Of a DNA stretch of 64,000 nt, positions 56,240 to 64,000 are shown in pieces. Positions within the stretch are counted from its first letter, which is position 1. Every line of letters begins with the position of its first letter. The notes below the pieces were generated by a model. That model was not told the origin of the DNA, ran no database searches, and was given only the letters and a program-made list of their open reading frames with translations. Source of the stretch: an uncultured Roseicyclus sp. (GTDB taxonomy: Bacteria > Pseudomonadota > Alphaproteobacteria > Rhodobacterales > Rhodobacteraceae); contig NZ_CALAHQ010000066.1 of the NCBI RefSeq assembly GCF_937892565.1, forward strand, positions 1 through 64,000. The letters are read 5' to 3'. Both the position numbers and the translations under genes were made by a program.

Positions 56240-56848
56240 TTACCGCCGTCGGTCGCGGCGGGCGGACATCGGTTGAAACGCCACGCCCACATGCGCCTCG
56301 CAATAGGGTTTGCCCTGTTGCACAGGCAGGCCGCAGAAATAGAATTCCTGCGTGGCGGGGTCGCCGATGGGCCATTTGCAGGTGCGTTCGGTCAATTCCA
56401 TCAGGCTGATGCGTTTGGCGGTCTTTTCCACTTCGTGCACCTTGGCCAACGCTTCGGGGCTGATTTCATTGGCTGAAGGCTGTGGCGGCAATGGTTGGCC
56501 CGCGGGCACGATGGGCTTTCTGAGCGGCATCACATTGCTGGGGCGCGGCGCGGGTTGTTCTTCCTCGACAGAGGCGGGCGGGATATCCGGTTCGGAGGGG
56601 GCGGCGCGCGGTTCGTCCTTGCGAACGGGCTTGGGTGCCGGGCGCGCCTCTGCTTCCGGGGTTGGCTTGGCTTGCGGGGCCGGCGTGCTGGCCGCGCCAC
56701 CCACGCGGTTGGACAGGCCAAGGCGATGCACCTTGCCGATCACCGCGTTGCGGGTGACCCCGCCCAGTTCCTTGGCGATCTGGCTGGCCGACTGGCCCTC
56801 GCCCCACATCTTCTTCAACGTCTCGACGCGTTCGTCGGTCCAGGACAT
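56240..56848 (-). CDS. gcrA: Cell cycle regulator GcrA
   Basis: A 202-residue regulator specific to alphaproteobacteria. The N-terminal DNA-binding domain is MSWTDERVETLKKMWGEG through NAVIGKVHRLGLSNR (about 1-45). A long Pro/Ala/Glu-rich linker follows, then the C-terminal domain with TCKWPIGDPATQEFYFCG and a last Cys at PYCEAH, which binds sigma-70. GcrA acts at promoters methylated at GANTC by CcrM. AGGAGA lies seven bases before the ATG at 56848. It has its own transcription unit. Confidence 0.93.
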   Translation of the reverse strand: MSWTDERVETLKKMWGEGQSASQIAKELGGVTRNAVIGKVHRLGLSNRVGGAASTPAPQAKPTPEAEARPAPKPVRKDEPRAAPSEPDIPPASVEEEQPAPRPSNVMPLRKPIVPAGQPLPPQPSANEISPEALAKVHEVEKTAKRISLMELTERTCKWPIGDPATQEFYFCGLPVQQGKPYCEAHVGVAFQPMSARRDRRR

Positions 56849-56972
56849 GCCCGTCTCCTGATTGCTGGGCCGCATGGCCCGTCCCAAGACACCGCCCTAT
56901 GACGGGTCTGGCGCGAAAAGTGAACCTCATTCTATCCCCGCGCCCTTGGGCGGCGCAAGGGCGTGCCCGCGA

Positions 56973-57908
56973 TCAGTTTTTGCGGCGGTTGACCGCCTCG
57001 CGCCAGGCCAGCAGGCCCGCGCCCGCGATGATGGTCAGCGCGCCGATCAGGCTGACCGCCGTCGGGATCACGCCGAAGAGAAGGGCATCATAGCCCGCCG
57101 CAAAGACCAAGGTGAGGTAAGAGAAGGGCGTGATGAAACTGGTGTCGGCACGCGCCAGGGCATTGATGAAAAACACCTGCGCGCAGGCCATCAGCAGGCC
57201 GATCCCCGCCATCCCCGCCCATTGCGCGGTTGTGGGTGGCTGCCAGACCCAGATCACGGTGAGCGCGGCGATGACCAACCCGATGGAATTGTTTACAATG
57301 AGGATCTGAAGCGGCCTTTCGCGGCCCGACAGGCGCTTCATGAAGATCAGCTCCAGCCCTAGCGCCAAGGCCGCCCCCAGCGCAAGAAGCGCGCCGGGTT
57401 GTACGGCCTCCGTTCCAGGCCGGATCAAGATCATCGCGCCTGCAAAGGCGATGACGGCGGCCAGCCAGCGCCACGGCCCCACCTTTTCTCCCAGAAGCGG
57501 GATGGCAAGGATCATGGCCAGAACCGGGTTCAGAAAGGAAATCGCCGTCGCATCCGACAAGGGGATGGCGGCCGCGGCCGCGAACATCAGCGTGACGCCG
57601 CCCCAGCCGCAGGCCGTGCGCAGAACATGCGTCCGGTAATCTGGCCGGATCAGGCGCAGTCGCAGAACGGCAATGGCCGTAGCAAAGACCAGCCAGGCGA
57701 ACAGGAACCGCCCGAAGCTGACCTGCATCGGATGCAGCGGCGGGCCCAGCGTGTCGGTGCCCAGTGCCTTGGCGATCAGCGTGGTTGCGGCCAGAAAGGC
57801 GGTGGCGCAGATCATCAGGGCTACGGCCAGCCCCGGTGCGGGGCGGTACAGCGGGGCTGGCAGGGCCGCGGGTGGAACCGGTCCCTGCGGGGTGGAGGGT
57901 CCGGTCAT
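56973..57908 (-). CDS. EamA/DMT family transporter
   Basis: A 311-residue membrane protein with ten apparent helices in two EamA repeats (about 28-160 and 170-300). The repeat ends show the usual pattern, such as ATAISFLNPVLAMILAIPLLGEK and RADTSFITPFSYLTLVFAAGYDALLFG. The substrate cannot be predicted. It overlaps the upstream hydrolase stop as ATGA. It is the last gene of the argD-argF-hydrolase-transporter series. Confidence 0.85.
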   Translation of the reverse strand: MTGPSTPQGPVPPAALPAPLYRPAPGLAVALMICATAFLAATTLIAKALGTDTLGPPLHPMQVSFGRFLFAWLVFATAIAVLRLRLIRPDYRTHVLRTACGWGGVTLMFAAAAAIPLSDATAISFLNPVLAMILAIPLLGEKVGPWRWLAAVIAFAGAMILIRPGTEAVQPGALLALGAALALGLELIFMKRLSGRERPLQILIVNNSIGLVIAALTVIWVWQPPTTAQWAGMAGIGLLMACAQVFFINALARADTSFITPFSYLTLVFAAGYDALLFGVIPTAVSLIGALTIIAGAGLLAWREAVNRRKN

Positions 57909-58861
57909 CGCGGGGCCAGAATGAACCCGGCGATGGCGGGTCCGAGCCTGTCGTGAAGCGGCAGGGACGGGTCGGCATAGGTGGCGAAGCTCGCGGCGGT
58001 CAGCGCTGCCGGGCTGTCGTCGGCCGGGGTGGCGAGCTTGAGCGTATGGGTCAGGCCGGGCAACGTCAGGCGGCTTGCATCGGGGCGGGCGGCGGCGAGA
58101 GGGTCGGCCTCGGACGGCGGGACCTGCAGATCGGCATCGCCGTGGATCATCAGGACGGGCAGGTCGCTGGCAGCCAGCAGCGCGGCGGGATTGGTCATCA
58201 CCAGTTCGCGCAGGTAGGCGCGGGTCGCGGGGCCGAAGATCGCGGCGAGGCCGGGCGGCAGGCCAATGGGGTCTGGGGTGCCGGTCGCGATCAGCTTGGC
58301 CAGCGCCCTGTCGAAGGCGGGCAGCGTCGGGGCGAGGGTCGGTTGCGCGGCGATCTGGTCGCGCATCACCGCGCCGAGGATGCGGCCGGGCGTGGCCAGA
58401 AGCACGAGGCCGCAGACATCGGGCAGGGCGGCGGCATCGAGCGCGAGGATCCCGCCCTCGGAATGGCCGATCAGCCAGATGCAGGGCGCGCCCGTCTGGG
58501 CCCGAAGGAGGTCGGCCCAGGCGGCGGTATCCTCGCGGTAGGCGCTCAGGCTGACGGCATTCGGATCGCCGCCGCTGTTGCCGATGCCGCGCTTGTCGAT
58601 CCTGAGGGTCGCGATGCCCTCGGCGGCGAGCGCCTCGGCGAGCAGGCGGTAGGCGTCGGTGCTCAGGCCAAAGGCCGAGTTGCCGTTCCGGTCCGTCGGT
58701 CCCGATCCGGGCACGATCAGCGCTGTGGCCCGGACAAGGCGCGCGGGCCGTTCGAGCGTGCCGTGAAGCGTCCCGAAGGGGCGTTCCACCGAGAGTGCGA
58801 CCGGATCGGCGGAGGCGGGCAGGGCAGACATGAGGAGAAGGCTCAGGGCAAGGCGGCGCAT
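57905..58861 (-). CDS. Exported alpha/beta hydrolase
   Basis: A 318-residue secreted hydrolase. MRRLALSLLLMSALPASA is a signal peptide (about 1-18). The nucleophile elbow is GHSEGG, the oxyanion loop VPGSGPTDRNGNS lies near 51-63, and the acid and base are likely in MIHGDADLQVP and GLTHTL. It resembles serine aminopeptidase S33-type hydrolases. A GTG at 58876, overlapping the argF stop as GTGA, would add five residues and is a real alternative. The reaction is unknown. Confidence 0.82.
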   Translation of the reverse strand: MRRLALSLLLMSALPASADPVALSVERPFGTLHGTLERPARLVRATALIVPGSGPTDRNGNSAFGLSTDAYRLLAEALAAEGIATLRIDKRGIGNSGGDPNAVSLSAYREDTAAWADLLRAQTGAPCIWLIGHSEGGILALDAAALPDVCGLVLLATPGRILGAVMRDQIAAQPTLAPTLPAFDRALAKLIATGTPDPIGLPPGLAAIFGPATRAYLRELVMTNPAALLAASDLPVLMIHGDADLQVPPSEADPLAAARPDASRLTLPGLTHTLKLATPADDSPAALTAASFATYADPSLPLHDRLGPAIAGFILAPR

Positions 58862-58872
58862 GCGGGCACGGG

Positions 58873-59799
58873 TCACACGCCCAGACACCAGCGCAGGATC
58901 GCCTTTTGCGCGTGGAGCCGGTTTTCCGCCTCGTCGAAGACCACCGATTGCGGGCCGTCCATCACGGCATCGGTAACCTCTTCGTTTCGGTGAGCGGGCA
59001 GGCAATGCATGAACAACGCATCGGGCGCGGCATGGGCCATCAGCGCCTCGTTCACCTGATAGGGGCGCAACTGGTTGTGGCGGCGTTCGCGGGTGGTCTG
59101 GCTGTCATGCATGGAAATCCATGTGTCGGTGACGACCAGATCGGCGTTTGAAACCGCACGCACGGGGTCGCGTTCAATCGTCACCGTGGCGCCTTTGGCG
59201 CGGGCTTCGTCGAGAAAGCGGCGCTCGGGATCAAGGGTTTCGGGGCCGGAAAAGGTCAGGTCAAATCCGAACTGCCCCGCAGCATGGGCGAAACTGGCGA
59301 ACACGTTGTTGCCGTCGCCGCACCAGGTCACCTTGCGCCCGGCGATGGGGCCGCGATGTTCTTCGTAGGTCAGGATATCGGCCATGATCTGGCAGGGATG
59401 GGTGCGATTGGTCAGCCCATTTATCACGGGAACCGTGGCGTGATCGGCCATCTCCAAGAGCACATCCTCCTCATAGGTGCGCAGCATGATCAGATCGACA
59501 TAGCGCGACAGCACCCGGGCGGTGTCGGCAATCGTTTCGCCATGGCCCAGCTGCATTTCCGATCCGGTCAGCACCATGGTCTGCCCGCCCATCTGCCGCA
59601 CGCCCACGTCAAAGGACACACGCGTGCGGGTCGAGGGTTTTTCGAAGATCAGCGCCACCATGCGGCTGGCCAGCGGTTGATGATCATCCGCGGCTCCCTT
59701 GGGGCGGTCTGCGCGCGCGCGCTTCATCGCGGCGGCCTGATCGATCATTGCGCGCAGATCGGTCGGGGCGGTTTTGTTGATGTCGAGGAAATGGGGCAT
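58873..59799 (-). CDS. argF: Ornithine carbamoyltransferase
   Basis: A 308-residue enzyme that makes citrulline from ornithine and carbamoyl phosphate. The carbamoyl-phosphate motif [13 protein letters not shown] is near 55-67, HPCQIMAD near 140-147, and [11 protein letters not shown] near 272-282. I chose [10 protein letters not shown] at 59799, eight bases after AAAGG. It is preceded by argD, with a repeat element between, and followed by a possibly coupled hydrolase gene. Confidence 0.95.
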   Translation of the reverse strand: MPHFLDINKTAPTDLRAMIDQAAAMKRARADRPKGAADDHQPLASRMVALIFEKPSTRTRVSFDVGVRQMGGQTMVLTGSEMQLGHGETIADTARVLSRYVDLIMLRTYEEDVLLEMADHATVPVINGLTNRTHPCQIMADILTYEEHRGPIAGRKVTWCGDGNNVFASFAHAAGQFGFDLTFSGPETLDPERRFLDEARAKGATVTIERDPVRAVSNADLVVTDTWISMHDSQTTRERRHNQLRPYQVNEALMAHAAPDALFMHCLPAHRNEEVTDAVMDGPQSVVFDEAENRLHAQKAILRWCLGV

Positions 59800-59828
59800 C
59801 TGAGGTGCCTTTCGGCTTGTGGCGGGCA

Positions 59829-59880
59829 CCCGGGGGGCCAGCCCCCCGGACCCTCCGGAGTATTTGCAAGGCAAAGATGG
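59829..59880. repeat. Repeat copy B between argD and argF
   Basis: On the minus strand the core CATCTTTGCCTTGCAAATAC starts one base inside the element edge, only 2 bases after the argD stop, and is followed by a GC hairpin CCGGGGGGC-TG-GCCCCCCGG. It may attenuate transcription between argD and argF. Confidence 0.75.
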
Positions 59881-59882
59881 GA

Positions 59883-61073
59883 TCAGGCAGCCGCAATCTT
59901 TCGGCTGAGTGCGCTGGCGGCGGCGTCAAGTCGGGTGATGCCTTCGGCGATCTCGTCTTCGGTGATGGTCAGCGCGGGCAGGATGCGCACGACATTGTCG
60001 CCCGCGGGAACGGTCAGGATGGCCGCATCATAGCCCGCAGCCACCAAATCGGTGTTGGTGGCGCGGCATTTGAGCCCCAGCATCAGGCCAGAACCCCGCA
60101 CGGTTTCGAGGATATCAGGATGTGCGGCGACCAATCCTTCGAGTTTCTGGCGCAAAAAGCCCGCTTTCTTGCGGACATCTTCCAGAAAACCGGGCCGGGT
60201 GATTTCATCCATGACAGCCGCGCCCACGGCGCAGCCCAAGGGATTGCCGCCATAGGTCGAGCCATGGGTGCCTGCGGTCATGCCGCGTGCGGCCTGTTCG
60301 GTCGCCAGAAGCGCACCAATTGGGTAGCCGCCGCCAATACCCTTGGCCACCATCATGATGTCGGGCGTAACACCCGCCCATTCATGCGCGAAAAGCCGAC
60401 CCGTCCGCCCAACGCCGCACTGAATTTCGTCGAAGATCAGGAGCAGCCCATATTGGTCGCACAGATCGCGCAGCCCCTTGAGGCACGCGTCGGGAAGCGG
60501 GCGGATGCCGCTTTCGCCTTGCACGGGTTCGACCATGATCGCGCCCACATCGGGCGCGCTGGCGGCTGCGCGCAGCGCGTCGTGATCGGCAAAGGCAAGC
60601 TGGCGGAAACCGGGCAGAAGCGGCCCGAACCCCTTGGTCAGCTTTTCCGATCCGGCCGCCGAGATCGCGGCGATGGACCGGCCATGGAATGCGCCTTCGA
60701 AGGTCAGGATCGTCGTGCGCTCGGGTGTGTCGCTGTCATACCAGTACTTGCGCGCCATCTTGACGGCCAGTTCTGTCGCCTCGGTGCCGGAATTGCAGAA
60801 AAACACGGTGTCGGCAAAGGTATGGTCCACGAGCCGGCGCGCCAATTCTTCTTGTTGGGGGACGACATAAAGGTTCGATGTGTGCCACAGCGCGTTCGCC
60901 TGATCCGTCAGGGCGCGCACCAGCGCCGGATGCCCATGGCCCAGCGACATGACCGCGATGCCTGATCCGAAGTCCACAAAGCGTCGCCCGTCAGCCTCGA
61001 TCATCCACGATCCTTCGCCTTTGACAAAGGACAGCTTGGCACGGTTGTAGCTTGGCAGGACAGGCGAAATCAT
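59883..61073 (-). CDS. argD: Acetylornithine aminotransferase (argD family)
   Basis: A 396-residue class III aminotransferase that makes acetylornithine from the semialdehyde in arginine synthesis, and may also act on succinyldiaminopimelate. [17 protein letters not shown] binds PLP phosphate near 94-110; the PLP Lys is K244 in [15 protein letters not shown] chose [11 protein letters not shown] at 61073, six bases after GGAG; a start at 61094 is possible. argF follows. Confidence 0.93.
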   Translation of the reverse strand: MISPVLPSYNRAKLSFVKGEGSWMIEADGRRFVDFGSGIAVMSLGHGHPALVRALTDQANALWHTSNLYVVPQQEELARRLVDHTFADTVFFCNSGTEATELAVKMARKYWYDSDTPERTTILTFEGAFHGRSIAAISAAGSEKLTKGFGPLLPGFRQLAFADHDALRAAASAPDVGAIMVEPVQGESGIRPLPDACLKGLRDLCDQYGLLLIFDEIQCGVGRTGRLFAHEWAGVTPDIMMVAKGIGGGYPIGALLATEQAARGMTAGTHGSTYGGNPLGCAVGAAVMDEITRPGFLEDVRKKAGFLRQKLEGLVAAHPDILETVRGSGLMLGLKCRATNTDLVAAGYDAAILTVPAGDNVVRILPALTITEDEIAEGITRLDAAASALSRKIAAA

Positions 61074-61176
61074 CTCCGTCTCCGTTGCGGACATCAAAAA
61101 ACCTGCATCGCGCAGCGTCGCGCGCAAGTCAATTCATCCCTGCGCCGCGCACGCCTGTTTGTGCACGGCGTGCCTG

Positions 61177-61231
61177 CCATCTTTGCTTTGAAAATACTTG
61201 GGGGAGGCCGCAGGCCGGGGGCAGCGCCCCC
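61177..61231. repeat. Repeat copy C between argD and metF
   Basis: CATCTTTGCTTTGAAAATAC is the core, followed by GGCC-GCA-GGCC and GGGGGC-AGC-GCCCCC stems. It ends 9 bases before the metF stop, in the place of a metF terminator, with the core on the far side. Confidence 0.75.
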
Positions 61232-61239
61232 TTGACGCC

Positions 61240-62109
61240 TCAGGCCACTTGCGACAGCGCGGCCTTGGGCAAGACGCCCAGCGCGGCACAGACATCGCGC
61301 GTCAGGTCGGGGGCGTTGAGCGTGTAGAAATGCAGATCCTCCACCCCGCCTGCGATCAGATCCGTGCAAAGCTCGGTTGCAAGGGCGGTGGACAACAGCG
61401 TCTCGCGCCCGTCGCGCAGGGCCTTGTCATAGGCCTCGTCCAGCCATGCGGGGATCGCGGTGCCGCAGCTTTGGGCGAATTTGCGCACGCCCGTCCATGC
61501 GTTGATCGGCAGGATGCCGGGAATGATCGGGGCGGTGATGCCCTGCGCCGTGCAGGCATCGCGGAAGCGGAAAAAGGTCTCGGCCTCGAAAAAGAACTGG
61601 GTGATGGCGGAATTGGCGCCGGCATCGATCTTGCGCTTCAGGAAATCGACGCAGGCCTGAAGCGAACCCGCCTCGGGGTGGGGATCGGGGTAGGCGCCCA
61701 CGCGCAGATGGAACTTGCCGGTTCGCGCCAGTGCCTCGATCAGCTCGACGGAGCTGGCAAAGCCCTGTGGATGCGGGGTGAAACGGCCCTGACCCTTGGG
61801 CGGATCGCCGCGAAGCGCCACGATCTGGGTCACACCGGCGGCGGCATAGGTTTCGGCGATGTCCAGCGTTTCCGCGCGGGTCGCGTCCACACAGGTCAGA
61901 TGTGCCGCGACCGCGACACCGTAATTGGCGTGGATCGTCTTGACCGCATCATGGGTCAGCGCCCGCGTCGTGCCGCCCGCCCCATAGGTGACCGAGACGA
62001 ATTCCGGGGCAATGGGCGCCAGCACATTGAGCGTTTCCCACAGGCGGAACGAGCCCTCGAGCGATTTGGGCGGGAAAAACTCGAAAGAAACGCGGGGCGG
62101 GCGGGCCAT
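61240..62109 (-). CDS. metF: Methylenetetrahydrofolate reductase
   Basis: A 289-residue flavoenzyme that reduces methylene-THF to methyl-THF for methionine synthesis. It opens with RVSFEFFPPKS, has SVTYGAGGTTR, IVALRGDPP and the later ANSAITQFFFEAE, all MetF signatures. The ATG at 62109 is the start that fits the family; upstream open frame is antisense to metR. It is divergent from metR with 93 bases between. Confidence 0.95.
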   Translation of the reverse strand: MARPPRVSFEFFPPKSLEGSFRLWETLNVLAPIAPEFVSVTYGAGGTTRALTHDAVKTIHANYGVAVAAHLTCVDATRAETLDIAETYAAAGVTQIVALRGDPPKGQGRFTPHPQGFASSVELIEALARTGKFHLRVGAYPDPHPEAGSLQACVDFLKRKIDAGANSAITQFFFEAETFFRFRDACTAQGITAPIIPGILPINAWTGVRKFAQSCGTAIPAWLDEAYDKALRDGRETLLSTALATELCTDLIAGGVEDLHFYTLNAPDLTRDVCAALGVLPKAALSQVA

Positions 62110-62202
62110 GATATATCCGATGCTTGATCTGGTGCCCTCAGATGTCGCATAGACTGTGCCTTGCGACAAATTCATAATCTTCATCATCAATATGAGTTTC
62201 AC
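62110..62202. promoter_or_regulatory. metF-metR divergent promoter with a LysR-type site
   Basis: TTCAT-N7-ATGAG at 62180-62196 fits the LysR T-N11-A pattern as an imperfect inverted repeat just before metR. MetR binding here would regulate metF and metR itself. Neither -10 nor -35 elements stand out. Confidence 0.4.
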
Positions 62203-63114
62203 ATGCATCTGGAGTTCCGGCACCTGCGCACGATCAAGGCGATCCACGAGGAAGGCGGGCTTGCGCGCGCCGCTGACAGGCTGCACATCACGCAAAGCGC
62301 GCTGTCCCATCAGATCAAGGGGCTGGAGGATCAGGCGGGGCTCGAATTGTTCGTGCGCCGGGCCAAACCGATGAAGCTGTCGCCCGCCGGGATGAAGCTG
62401 CTCCGACTGGCAGAGGATGTCTTGCCGCGCATCGCCGCCCTCGAGGATGAGTTTCTGTCGCTGCGCAAAGGGCGGACCGGGCGCTTGCACATCGCGATCG
62501 AATGTCACGCCTGTTTCGACTGGCTTTTGCCGGTGCTGGAGGCGTTTCGCCTGTCCTGGCCCGATATCGATGTCGATATCCGCCCCGGCCTGCAATTCGA
62601 GGCGCTGCCGGCGCTCTTGCGCGAAGAGGTGGATCTGGTGGTGTCGTCGGATCCCGAAAAGCTTGCAGGCGTCGATTTCACGCCGCTCTTCGACTATGAG
62701 CCGGTGTTCGTCTGCGCCGCCGATCATCCGCTGGCCACCAGACCATGGATTGATGCCGAAGATTTTGCCGATCAGTCGTTGATCACCTATCCGGTGGAAC
62801 GTGCCCGGCTTGATGTCTTCAGCCAGCTCCTGTTTGCCGCCGGGGTCGAGCCGAAATCGATCCGGCAGGTGGAATTATCGGCGGTCATCTTGCTGTTGGT
62901 GGCGTCCGGGCGGGGGGTGGCGGTGTTGCCCGATTGGGTGGTGCGCGACAGCGCCAGGCACCCATCCCTGGTCACGCGGCGATTGACGCAAACGGGCATC
63001 ACCCGCCGCCTTTATGGCGCCACGCGGGCCGAAGATACCGCCAAGCCCTTCATGGCGCAGATGCTCAAACTGAGCCGGACAGAGCCCCCCAAACTCCAGC
63101 GTCGCCAAGGGTAG
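62203..63114 (+). CDS. metR: LysR family regulator MetR
   Basis: A 303-residue LysR-type regulator. The winged HTH is at about 1-60 (FRHLRTIKAIHEEGGLARAA and LHITQSALSHQIKGLE), and the substrate-binding domain covers about 90-290. MetR of E. coli senses homocysteine and activates met genes. The divergent metF supports the symbol. The ATG at 62203 is preceded by no strong ribosome site; homology begins there. Tandem hairpins follow its stop. Confidence 0.88.
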   Translation: MHLEFRHLRTIKAIHEEGGLARAADRLHITQSALSHQIKGLEDQAGLELFVRRAKPMKLSPAGMKLLRLAEDVLPRIAALEDEFLSLRKGRTGRLHIAIECHACFDWLLPVLEAFRLSWPDIDVDIRPGLQFEALPALLREEVDLVVSSDPEKLAGVDFTPLFDYEPVFVCAADHPLATRPWIDAEDFADQSLITYPVERARLDVFSQLLFAAGVEPKSIRQVELSAVILLLVASGRGVAVLPDWVVRDSARHPSLVTRRLTQTGITRRLYGATRAEDTAKPFMAQMLKLSRTEPPKLQRRQG

Positions 63115-63137
63115 CGAAAAACGCAAGTTTTTCGGTT

Positions 63138-63181
63138 CGTTTTCCTCAGGGAAAACGGCGCGGAAAACTCCGGTTTTCCGC
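63138..63181 (+). terminator. Two tandem hairpins after metR
   Basis: CGTTTTCC-TCAG-GGAAAACG and GCGGAAAAC-TCCG-GTTTTCCGC are perfect 8- and 9-bp stems two bases apart, 23 bases after metR. Each arm carries a TTTTCC/GGAAAA core, so the pair looks like two diverged copies of one palindrome. No T-run follows. Confidence 0.6.
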
Positions 63182-63249
63182 CCCCCTTGGCACTGCGGCG
63201 CAGGGGGTCTATAGGCTCGGCCCTGTCCGACCCGAAGGAAGAATGTGCC

Positions 63250-64000
63250 ATGCAAGGCTCCGCCAATCTCAACATCATGCTCAAGGCCGCCCGCAAGGCG
63301 GGGCGCGGCCTCGTCAAGGATTTCCGCGAGGTCGAGAATCTTCAGGTGTCCTCCAAGGGGCCGGGCGATTTCGTCAGCCGCGCCGATCGCGCCGCCGAAG
63401 ACATCTTGAAGACCGAGTTGATGGGCGCGCGCCCGAATTACGGCTTTCTGGGCGAAGAAGGCACCCGCATCGAAGGCACCGATCCGACCCGGCGCTGGAT
63501 TGTCGATCCCTTGGATGGCACCACGAATTTCCTGCATGGCATGCCCCATTGGGCGGTGTCGATCGCGCTGGAACACAAGGGCGAGATTGTGGCGGGCGTG
63601 GTCTATGACCCCGCCAAGGATGAAATGTTCTATGCCGAAAAGGGCGCAGGCTGCTGGCTCAACGACAGCCATCGCTTGCGTGTGTCGGGGCGCAACAAGA
63701 TGATCGAAAGCGTCTTTGCGACCGGCGTGCCCTTTGGCGGGGCGAAATACCTGCCCGCGACCTTGCAGGATCTGGCGCGTCTGATGCCCGCTTGTGCGGG
63801 TGTGCGGCGCTGGGGGTCAGCGGCGCTGGATCTGGCCTATGTGGCGGCAGGCCGCTACGAGGGCTATTGGGAACGCGGCTTGAATGCGTGGGATATTGCC
63901 GCTGGCATCTTGCTGGTGCGCGAAGCGGGCGGTCTGGTGGAGACGATCCGCGAGGGGCAGGATCTTTTGGCCGATGGTCAGCTGATCGCCGCATCCGAGC
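63250..64000 (+). CDS. Inositol monophosphatase family protein, cut by the window end
   Basis: The first 250 residues are in the window; the frame is still open at the edge and about 10-20 more residues are expected. It is of the SuhB/IMPase family: the metal sites are GEEGTRIEG near 71-79 and DPLDGTTNFLHG near 88-99, with WDIAAG near 215-220. Family members hydrolyse inositol phosphate, and SuhB also takes part in rRNA transcription antitermination. AAGGAAG lies about eight bases before the ATG. It is read away from metR. Confidence 0.9.
   Translation, partial: MQGSANLNIMLKAARKAGRGLVKDFREVENLQVSSKGPGDFVSRADRAAEDILKTELMGARPNYGFLGEEGTRIEGTDPTRRWIVDPLDGTTNFLHGMPHWAVSIALEHKGEIVAGVVYDPAKDEMFYAEKGAGCWLNDSHRLRVSGRNKMIESVFATGVPFGGAKYLPATLQDLARLMPACAGVRRWGSAALDLAYVAAGRYEGYWERGLNAWDIAAGILLVREAGGLVETIREGQDLLADGQLIAASE

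Overview
The window is an ordinary, densely packed, visibly GC-rich stretch of chromosome from an alphaproteobacterium, most probably a member of the Rhodobacteraceae (Rhodobacterales). The placement rests on a GcrA cell-cycle regulator, the ruvCAB / ybgC / tolQRAB-pal-cpoB / tilS / ftsH order, a short HisG paired with HisZ next to hisS, a B12-dependent ribonucleotide reductase, homospermidine synthase, DUF1127, DUF1489 and DUF6455 proteins, and a Rhodobacteraceae-style intergenic repeat. I see no tRNA, rRNA, CRISPR array, prophage, insertion sequence or plasmid function.

Layout. 1-3.2 kb: a DUF938 methyltransferase convergent with a dimethylglycine/sarcosine dehydrogenase-like flavoprotein carrying a GcvT domain. 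3.4-12.6 kb: one leftward operon, xdhA-xdhB-xdhC-ABC ATPase-permease-permease-BMP binding protein, joined by ATGA/GTGA overlaps; it probably imports purines or nucleosides and oxidises hypoxanthine/xanthine. 12.8-18.6 kb: J-domain protein, dnaE, an MFS transporter, slyX. 18.7-22.0 kb: hisS-hisZ-hisG. 22.4-26.3 kb: DUF1489 divergent from nrdJ, then an LpxR-like outer-membrane protein. 26.4-30.6 kb: rpsD with its own promoter and terminator, homospermidine synthase, a probable MFS transporter remnant, prmA, a DUF1127 protein. 30.9-42.8 kb: ruvC-ruvA-ruvB, an unknown conserved gene, ybgC, tolQ-tolR-tolA-tolB-pal-cpoB, tilS, ftsH: DNA repair followed by the trans-envelope division/outer-membrane machine. 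42.9-46.3 kb: a MOSC protein and the folate pair fhs-folD. 46.4-49.5 kb: pdeM and an Lhr-like helicase, half of the four-gene ligase-associated DNA repair set. 49.6-53.7 kb: 3-oxoacid CoA-transferase scoAB, a histone deacetylase-like amidohydrolase, a small conserved protein, a DCC thiol oxidoreductase, an M48 lipoprotein protease. 53.7-56.9 kb: a DUF6455 protein behind a near-perfect FNR/FnrL box, rimO, a lytic transglycosylase lipoprotein, gcrA. 57.0-61.1 kb: argD-argF-hydrolase-EamA transporter on the minus strand. 61.2-64 kb: metF divergent from metR, and an inositol monophosphatase family gene cut by the window end.

Connections. The GcvT-type dehydrogenase, fhs, folD and metF all feed or draw on the one-carbon tetrahydrofolate pool, though they are scattered. 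The most interesting non-gene signals are (i) a five-copy repeat family with core CATCTTTGC...AAATACTC, one copy of which lies inside the xdhB coding sequence and is translated, and another abuts the folD start; (ii) a class II-spaced FNR site in front of the DUF6455 gene; (iii) several strong palindromes between genes. I do not see a convincing undescribed multi-gene system here.
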